From Miscanthus floridulus (Eukaryota; Streptophyta; Magnoliopsida; Poales; Poaceae), in NCBI RefSeq assembly GCF_019320115.1, contig NC_089598.1, positions 86,443,560 through 86,507,559 on the forward strand: DNA of 64,000 nucleotides, in the 5' to 3' direction. The translations under genes and the position numbers were made by a program. Numbering within the stretch: the stretch's first letter is position 1; every line of letters starts with the position of its first letter. Under the pieces are notes generated by a model. That model searched no databases and was not told where the DNA came from. It saw only the letters and a program-made list of their open reading frames with translations. This document shows positions 57,601-64,000 of the stretch, piece by piece.

Positions 57601-57679
57601 TACGTTTTTCCGCAAAAAAAAATCAAATTTACAATTCAAATTCGACCAGAACTATTTGTTTCCGCGTATTCCATCCAGC

Positions 57680-57800
57680 GTTCGCGTTGCCGAACGCCGC
57701 GCGACCAACGTTCCGAACACGTTCGCGTTGCCGAACGCCCCGCGACCAACGTTCCGAACCGTGTTCGCGTTGCCGAACGCCCCGCAACCAATGTTCGGAA
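57680..57800. repeat. Three tandem copies of a 42-bp GC-rich unit
   Basis: GTTCGCGTTGCCGAACGCC recurs at 57680, 57721 and 57763 (spacing 41-42 bp), each followed by CGCGACCAACGTTCCGAAC or a close variant. It lies between the subterminal array and the C48 exons. Confidence 0.85.
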
Positions 57801-58192
57801 CGCGACTATAAGCACAATAGTATTATATAAACTACAATTACAAGTCCAATTCATAAGGATATATACAATCCATCATTAAATATACAAATTACATACACAT
57901 TGTTATCAACGTCCTAGAGCTAGCCTTTCAATCTCACGAAGATGTTGGTACTGAGTATTTCTACCTAAGTCAAACTCTCGATCATGGTAGGCGCCTTTGA
58001 CGTGTATAATCTGGTCCAATATTAAGTTGCAAAGGTCACCGACGAGCTCTAAGAGTTGGTCATCTTTGTATGGGTCTTTTTTCATTCCTTTCTCTTCTCT
58101 CCACTACAAAAGAACAAGTTTCGGTTTAATATTTCATACCATGTACGGAGTTTTTATACTACTGATGAAGAGGTTCAAACTTACCCTTAAGG

Positions 58193-59272
58193 GGTGTCTC
58201 CTGTAGGCACTGGTGTTACTCATCATAGAACATATATAGTATCCACAATGTACACTCCCAGGCCTCTGCTTGGGGCACTGTGTGTTTTGCATATGAAAAT
58301 GTTAGGTAATGCTTTTGACAGTCATGTAACGGAGTACTGAAGAAGTAAGTTACACTTACCGCATATAGTATTTTTATAGCCAACTTTTCCTTCCTTGCTG
58401 GATCATGCCTTTCGTGATGATGAGTGACATAGAATCTAAATGCCATGTTTGAATTATTTTAGCAAATACAACTTGTTAGTATCCATAAGCGAACGTTACA
58501 AGTATGTATACAAACATATAAGCTAATGAGGATTGTCGATATGTATATGTCTTGAGAATCGATATGAAGTCTTTGTATGTCGCCGGGTCCTTATCTATTG
58601 AATCAAAGACCCATGCCATGCTCCTCCCGACATCGACGGCTATATAAATCCAGTGGTTACTGCATGGATTTAATCATAGAACTAGATAAGCTCTTTTGCA
58701 TCGAATAAAATATATCGAACAAAGCTTTAAGTATATAGTTGAACTTACTCAAAGTTGTATGGTAGCCATATAGTAGAGTGTTTTTGTAGATTTTTGAAAG
58801 CCAGAGCAATGTATGTCGCAACCTTAAGGAACTCTTCCTTTAGTTTCGCCGTACGGATATACTCTTTCTCCCGAAGAGTCTTTGCAGCAGCTAGCTCTTT
58901 GGCATCCAGTGTCCACTGTTTAGGGTAATTAAAATTTGTTTGGGCTATAGCTTGAGGGTCTACATACCCGGCTTTTAGACTTGGCATTTGTTTGACAATG
59001 TGCACTTGCATTCTACAAATCATGGCGTGGGTTAGTTACAACAAAATTCAAAGATTACATTCATATCATATCGGGAGGACAAGGACTTACAAGCACCACG
59101 TGTGAATTAGATTTATCTCCATTTCTCCCAGGTAAAAGCATGTGTGCATGTCATTGAAGTCAAAGACAATTTTCCCGGCTAGGCTTCCAAATGTGCCGGT
59201 GGGAAAGCATGCTTGTATGAGATCTATGCTCGTTGGGAGAACACGCAAGTACCAATCATGGAACCTTCTCAT
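58193..59272 (-). CDS. C48 (Ulp1-like) protease part of the CACTA protein, spliced
   Basis: Exons on the minus strand: 59272-59092 (RRFHDWYLRVLPTSIDLIQA; donor GTAAGT), about 59013-58748 (PKQWTLDAKELAAAKTLREK; donor GTAAGTTC), about 58666-58555 (NHWIYIAVDVG then WVFDSIDKDPATYKDF), about 58446-58356 (AFRFYVTHHHERHDPARK; donor GTAAGTG) and about 58290-58193 (CPKQRPGSVHCGYYIC; donor GTAAGT). The C48 residues are all visible: His in NHW, Asp in VFDS, Gln in PKQ, Cys in HCGYY. It continues the protein of 59378-61703. The donor after 58555 is not a clear GT, and I cannot follow the last exon. Confidence 0.7.
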
Positions 59273-59377
59273 TCTAAGTGGTAGGCGCTGGATGTCCCGG
59301 TTTGGTATGAATGTCTTGCCTCTTTCATATGTTTTCGGGCAATCCTTTGACCATTTGATGTCATCAACATTTGGATA

Positions 59378-60300
59378 CTACTTTGCAATTTGGTGGAGTT
59401 TGCTAGTTACGGCCTCCTCAGAACCCTGTGATGGGACTTTTTTAACTTGGTTCTCAGACTTCAACTGGTCATGGGAATACCACTTGGACACCGACAAGAC
59501 GTCTTTGACCGGAACATAAACTGGCCTTATGTTGATTGGAATCTTCTTTCGGAGTTCCCATTTAGGCACGTCCTCGTCTTCTTGCGCATCACCTTCTTTA
59601 GGAGGCACTCGTTGTTCATGTATCGGCTGTGCTTGTTGAGAAGACTGTGGCATCTCATCATGCACTTGCTTGGTACGAGCAGGAGAAGGTTGTGGCATCT
59701 CATCAGGCACATGCTCGCTAGGAGGTGGGGAACAATGTGGCATCTCAGGTATGTGGTGGTCATGACACGGTGAAAATATCTCCCCAACCTCAACAACTCG
59801 CTCAAAATTTGGGAGAGGGGGAGGCGGCGAAGAAGCAGTCAATATAATGTCCCGTTTGTGCCAGAGGATGAACTGCCCAATAATGTCTCCGAGTAACACC
59901 AGCCCCTCGGGAGTTGCGTAGTCTATCCTCCACTGCATGAACTCGGGCTTCACAGTATGCACCTCGACCCTAGTGTAGTCTGGCAGTATCTTATTATTGT
60001 GGTGTAAGCCACCAAGAGGATGTGCCACACCCATTGCCACCTCCATCACAGTGTTCTGCCGGCCGTTGAGAAACACCAAGGTGCAACTAGTTGGTTCCCG
60101 TATGCGATCGACGGGAGTTGTTGCTGCAGTGGAACCTTGGCTGCTAGGAACTTTCGGAGGGCTGCCAACTAATGTCAGTTCTCTCGGCGGCGTCACTAAT
60201 ATCCGTGGCTCTGTAGATAGTCCTTGCTCCTCCAGCGCCTTCGCAACTAGAGCCTTTACTTGGAGCCCAAAACTAGTCTCTCGGTCTCAGTCATGTTTCT
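59378..60300 (-). pseudogene. DUF8039-type central part of the CACTA protein
   Basis: The minus frame from about 60300 reads LQVKALVAKALEEQGLSTEP, then the DUF8039-type block: LNGRQNTVMEVAMGVAHP, ILPDYTRVEVHTVKPEF and GDIIGQFILWHKRDIILT. A linker with three repeats of roughly 14 residues follows (EMPHCSPPPSEHVPD, EMPQPSPARTKQVHD, EMPQSSQQ) and then a charged stretch into the C48 part. This domain pairing with C48 is common in grass CACTA elements; its biochemical role is unknown to me. TAG after HQIAK (59378) and TGA near 60288 interrupt the frame. Confidence 0.7.
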
Positions 60301-60319
60301 TGTACATGTGCCTATCCTC

Positions 60320-61703
60320 TTTGAATCCTTGCTTCCAGGTCATCCTTTTCCCTAGCCCCCTAGTGTGGCCTGTGTGCTCCTTGTTTCCCAAGCCAAGGCT
60401 AAGCTCGTCCCTCTCTTTGGAAGGATTGAATGAGCCCTTCTCCTTGTCTTCAGCATATTTCAGTATCCTTGATACCGTCTCTTGGGTCTCTGGCTTATCA
60501 AACTTAAGATTACTACCGGATTATTCTGTACTCCTCGCATATATCTAGTTCCTTGAGCGTACCTTCAAATTCGTCACATCGATATTCCCAGCAGCTGCGG
60601 CCTCTTCGTCCATCTTCCTAAACTGCTCTTCCTTGGCATAGTAGCCACCAGGGCCTAGATGATGGTGGTGTTTGTTCCTCTTCGTCAGCTCGGTGTTACG
60701 GGCACTGAGCTCCAATGCCTCTGGTTTAGTCTTTTCAGCCACGAGCTCCTCCCATTGACTAGGAGTTATTTTGCCGAACTCTTTGAAGGGAGTTAACCCC
60801 TTTTGGATATACTTCGTGTTGAGCTCCGACCTCCAACATCAGAATGACTCTCCCATGATCCTGAAAGCATTTTTTACCTGTTCATGCTTACCCTCCAGAA
60901 ATCTAAAATTGACCCTCAGCTGCCTATCCTATAGTTCATTCTTTTTGTTCTCTAGTACCTCTTTCCAGTTAGGGATTGTTGGGTTCAATTTATCTCTTAC
61001 TAGGGCCCCGATCACATTATGGAATCGTCCTCTTAATTCCTTTGGCTCAAGGACCTCCCCTGCTGGCCCGACCTCCATTATCACATAGCATGCCTTATCT
61101 AGATATAGATTTCCTTTTCTATCCCCTCGTTTCCTCTTAGGCTTGGTAGTCGTGGTTGTGTCTTTAGGTTGTGGAGTAGAGGCATCGTGATCCATCTCTG
61201 TGGCTGTTGCCTCTGCTCTCCTTTCCTCTACTCTGTCTTGTCCAGTGAGATGTCGCGGATGTTGACATCGTCTTTTCCGAGTTTCAGGAGGGACCTGTAT
61301 ATACGATAGGTCAAAGTGTTAGCAGAGGTAACAAAGCCAAAGCTTTAGCAAAATTTACAAGCTAAGGCTTGTTCCCTACCTCCTCGTTTGGGTCAAAGTC
61401 CTTGTCCAAATCTTCCTCCATTGGCCTCCTTCTGGCTTCACGTGGGAAATGATCCTCGAGACTTACATATCCCTCTTCTGAGTCATCATCCTCATCATCC
61501 TCTTCTTCTTCGCCTTCAGTAGCCTCTCCTTCGGGGCCTTCCTCCTCATCACACTACTCCTGAGTAAGCATCACTTCTAGATCCTTTTCTACCTCGTTAT
61601 CGAACTGTTCCTGAGTAAGCTGGTCCTCTAGTGCTTGCTCCTCAAGGGTTGGCTGCTCATCAGGCTCGGGGCATCGGGCTGCACTATCTGGTGTCCGTGA
61701 CAT
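60320..61703 (-). pseudogene. N-terminal, TnpA-like part of the CACTA protein
   Basis: ATG 61703 (MSRTPDSAARCPEPDEQPTL) starts exon 1, acidic, ending at 61380 before GTAGGG; TAG interrupts it after MLTQE. Exon 2 starts after TACAG at about 61294 (VPPETRKRRCQHPRHLTGQD) and runs into KPKRKRGDRKGNLYLD, then LRGRFHNVIGALVRDKLNPT and a helical region (TPFKEFGKITPSQWEELVAE). This resembles the Transposase_24/TnpA-like DNA-binding part of CACTA proteins. Stops after KKNEL (TAG), GESF (TGA), VRSRN (TAG) and STE (TAA) break it. The KKH-type basic stretches suggest a nuclear protein. Confidence 0.65.
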
Positions 61704-62286
61704 TATTTCGCACTTTGTTCTAATAGATGCAAGAAAGTGTGCTTTAGAAACATGTCAAAAAAAAGTCCTATAAAACAACAATATATCAAAAAAACTACTA
61801 GTAGCAGTAGTAGAGGCCTCACAAATATGTCAATCATCATTTGATCATGAACTTGGAGCATCAAGGCATCATAACAGAGAAGAGAGGAGAAGGTAATGTA
61901 GGGGTGGCTGGTAATGATGCCAAGTTTCTCACAAGTTCTTGATCATCAGCTCATATTCCATATAATGTATGGACTTAGACAATTTCATCATCGGCAAAAC
62001 AAAGGAGATGAGAGGAGAGGGGAGAGTTGGCAAAATAGGCAGCAGCTGTTTACCAAACACAGAGGATAGGAAAGGTGGCCAAGAAAAGCATATGAAGCCA
62101 TAGAAGCATTTGCTCAGTGAGTAGAATAGACAGAAGAGCAGAAGCTCACAGTAAGAGAGAAGTGCACAACAGCAGCCAGCAGGAGCCATAGAAGAGAGAA
62201 GAGAGTAGATAGTAGAGCACCAGCAACATTAGGCAAAATTCAATTAAGACTAGTATCTAATATCCAGTGATAGAGCAACAGATAGA

Positions 62287-62330
62287 GTAGTAGTAGTAGT
62301 AGAATTCAGTTAGAATTCAGTTTGGAGTAG
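62287..62330. repeat. (AGT)n microsatellite and short direct repeats
   Basis: GTAGTAGTAGTAGTAG is followed by AATTCAGTTAG twice, and then a second GTAGTAGTAG run at about 62327. A simple repeat in the CACTA upstream region. Confidence 0.75.
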
Positions 62331-62424
62331 TAGTAGAAATCGAAAACTCAGTTAGAATTCTTTGACATCACAGATCAGAACACTAAATCAAGTGTAAGCC
62401 GAGAAAATAGTAGTAGTATGAAAA

Positions 62425-63000
62425 GGAAACTAACAGTAACTTCACAAAAACATATCTAGAGTTCTATTCCTCCAACAAACATGATCCTTAACATTCTAGA
62501 AAGATTATTAAGTTATCTAAAACTTCCTTATTATCATCTCAAGAGGATACAATAGATAACAAGACCAAACATCATGTACCAGCAAATCTATTCAGACTTG
62601 GACAGATCTTGACATTAACTTTAAACACTCATATCTACAGTTCTAGACCATGAAAAGGTGTGTTCTTTAACATTTTAAAAAGCTTAAGAAAAGCACTACA
62701 ACTCTTTTATTTTCATCAAGAGGTGATTGATAGGTTATCTGCTAAACTAAAAGTTAACTAGAACTGAGCATTTGGACAACAGCAATTCATTCAAAATAAA
62801 TCATAGCCGAAGTTGTAGACCATGGTAAATTATGTACTTAACCATTTTGGAAAGCTTAGGAAAAGCACTAGAACTACATAGTGTGCAACAAGAGCTAGTT
62901 TTGATGTTAACATGGTAGAAATACAAAAAATTGCAGAACTATATAGCACACGGTGAAAACCTGACAGTGACATCAAAAAAATCATATCTCCCAAAAATGG
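62425..63000. repeat. Degenerate tandem repeat of about 177 bp, three to four units
   Basis: Phase word CATATCTACAGTTCTA or variants occurs at 62451, 62630, 62802 and 62983 (spacings 179, 172, 181). Units share an order of motifs: ACAGTAACTTCACAAAAA before the phase word, TAGACCATGA after it, then TTAACATTTTRRAAAGCTTA, then AGCACTAGAACT. The fourth copy is only partial. Confidence 0.65.
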
Positions 63001-64000
63001 ATAGCTCTATATGTATCTGGGACCAGAACAGCTAGGATTAATGAGCTAATGAGCTGCTGCAAATGGCAGGAAACGAGTACAAGCACTTAAGACGGAGAAA
63101 AGCAGCAAGACAAGCACTCAAGTAGGACAGCTAAAATAAATCAAATGCAGTTCTTAATAAACAAGTTTGTTCTTTAGCTTCATCCATGTGCCACATCTTC
63201 TACAAATGGGAAATAATACTTTTAAGAATGTATAGAAACATCATTGCAAAGTGCCTTAAGTCTCAATTAATAACCCAAGTTCTCATCAAAGCTACTAATT
63301 AGTCCACAGATACCAACAGGAAATAGTGCTAATTAGACAGGGAGGATGCACTGAGGGGGTGTACTGATTATTAGCTAGCAAAAATTGCAGACAACAATCG
63401 TAAGTAAGGTGCGGCTGCCGCACCTAAGGGTGCTCCCGTTGCGCCTAAAAATCTAACATCATTGACCTAAGGCACTTTGCTCAGTGTGAATCAAAATGGG
63501 CATGAACATCATGTATAGTTCCCATTACTCTAGGCACTTTGCTCAGCGTGTAAAAATCGAAATAGCCATCATCATGTCCAAGATAAGCATTAATAGCTTT
63601 TACAATTGGAAGCCTGTTTCAATTTTGAGCAGCAAGTAGCAAGCAGCAAGCAGAGCGGAGCAGTGGTGGATCCAAATTGGGGCATCCAATTGTACAAGCA
63701 TGCCTAGTTGTACAGGCAAACCAATTTGCAGTATTGCATATATGTTGACAATGCACATATAACTGAGCACTGGTGGATCGGAGTGCTGGAGCAGTGAGCA
63801 GCATTCAACGAGCAGAGCAGTGGTGGATCCAAACCTGTCATTTGTAGGGGGAGCTGTGGAGGAGCACGGATGCCGGTGGAGGAGCGCCGACTCCGGTGGA
63901 GGACCATGGATGCCGGGCAGCACTGGCAGCTTGCCCGCCCGCCGGTGGAGGTGCGCGCATGCCAAACCCTAACGTGGATGGCAAAGAGCTCGGGGGAGGG

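Larger units (their letters stand above)
57302..64000 (-). mobile_element. CACTA (En/Spm) element, minus strand, right end beyond the window
   Basis: The left terminus is CACTACTAAAAAAAAACATG, preceded by TTT (possible 3-bp duplication). Subterminal AGGGGCGGTT-type inverted motifs follow (57320-57600), then C48 protease exons, a DUF8039-type protein and a basic TnpA-like N-terminal part, all minus strand. No TNP2-type transposase is in the window; it may lie to the right or be missing. No matching right terminus (reverse complement AGTAGTG) was found before 64000. Confidence 0.85.
61760..64000. other. Upstream region of the CACTA gene without recognised coding sequence
   Basis: No known protein. 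Contains an (AGT)n run at about 62287-62301 and again near 62327, and a degenerate repeat of about 177 bp at 62425-63000. From about 63830 the sequence becomes GC-rich with GGTGGAGGA words. It could be an intron or promoter region between this gene and a transposase gene to the right. Confidence 0.5.

Noticed and set aside
61929..62189. 86-codon cysteine- and leucine-rich minus-strand frame resembling a membrane peptide
   Set aside because: Low-complexity, no homology recognised, within the CACTA upstream region; a chance frame is the simpler explanation.
63830..64000. Right terminus of the CACTA element
   Set aside because: No reverse complement of CACTACTAAAAA and no facing subterminal array was seen before the window end.

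Overview
The window looks like grass nuclear DNA, with the Andropogoneae (sorghum, sugarcane, Miscanthus group) as the best guess. This rests on the families present: CACTA elements with plant C48 (Ulp1-like) and DUF8039-type proteins, Tat-clade Ty3/gypsy elements with an antisense extra gene, a SIRE/Maximus-type Ty1/copia element, and an F-box gene. The species assignment is inference. Nearly all of the 64 kb is transposable element, mostly nested and decayed. The only host gene I can support is a broken F-box gene. I found no tRNA, rRNA, CRISPR or prokaryotic feature.

Left block, 1-19690. A minus-strand LTR retrotransposon fragment (1-1953) with a broken coiled-coil ORF is followed by about 1.5 kb of MITE-like sequence. 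A degenerate minus-strand CACTA element (3481 to about 17985) carries two insertions. One is a 4.26-kb solo LTR (3538-7797, duplication GTCAG) of the same family as the fragment at the window start. The other is a Tat-type gypsy element (8674-17481, duplication GTCCC), which landed inside an exon of the CACTA C48 gene.

Middle block, about 19690-47530. A plus-strand SIRE-type copia element is the host of three later insertions. The first is a 14.3-kb minus-strand Tat gypsy element in its 5' LTR (20260-34558, duplication TAGAC). The second is a 4.0-kb gag-only non-autonomous retrotransposon in its integrase (39000-43012, duplication GTCTA). The third is an inverted solo LTR of that same gag-only family in its reverse transcriptase region (44483-45273, duplication GCAAG). 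The copia 3' LTR is cut short and followed by an inverted LTR piece, which makes a palindrome.

Right block, 47531-64000. Two MITE-like elements precede an F-box gene (48811-56625), which is split by a 6.6-kb minus-strand copia element. A second, better preserved minus-strand CACTA element starts at 57302 and runs to the window end. It carries spliced DUF8039/C48 genes and a degenerate repeat of about 177 bp in its upstream region.

In both Tat elements, sense gag-pol is followed by a gene on the opposite strand with a Transposase_28-like domain. In the larger element this gene keeps a run of GT-AG introns. Most in-frame stops across these elements are TAG, TAA or TGA at sites one C-to-T or G-to-A change away from a sense codon, as expected after deamination of methylated DNA.
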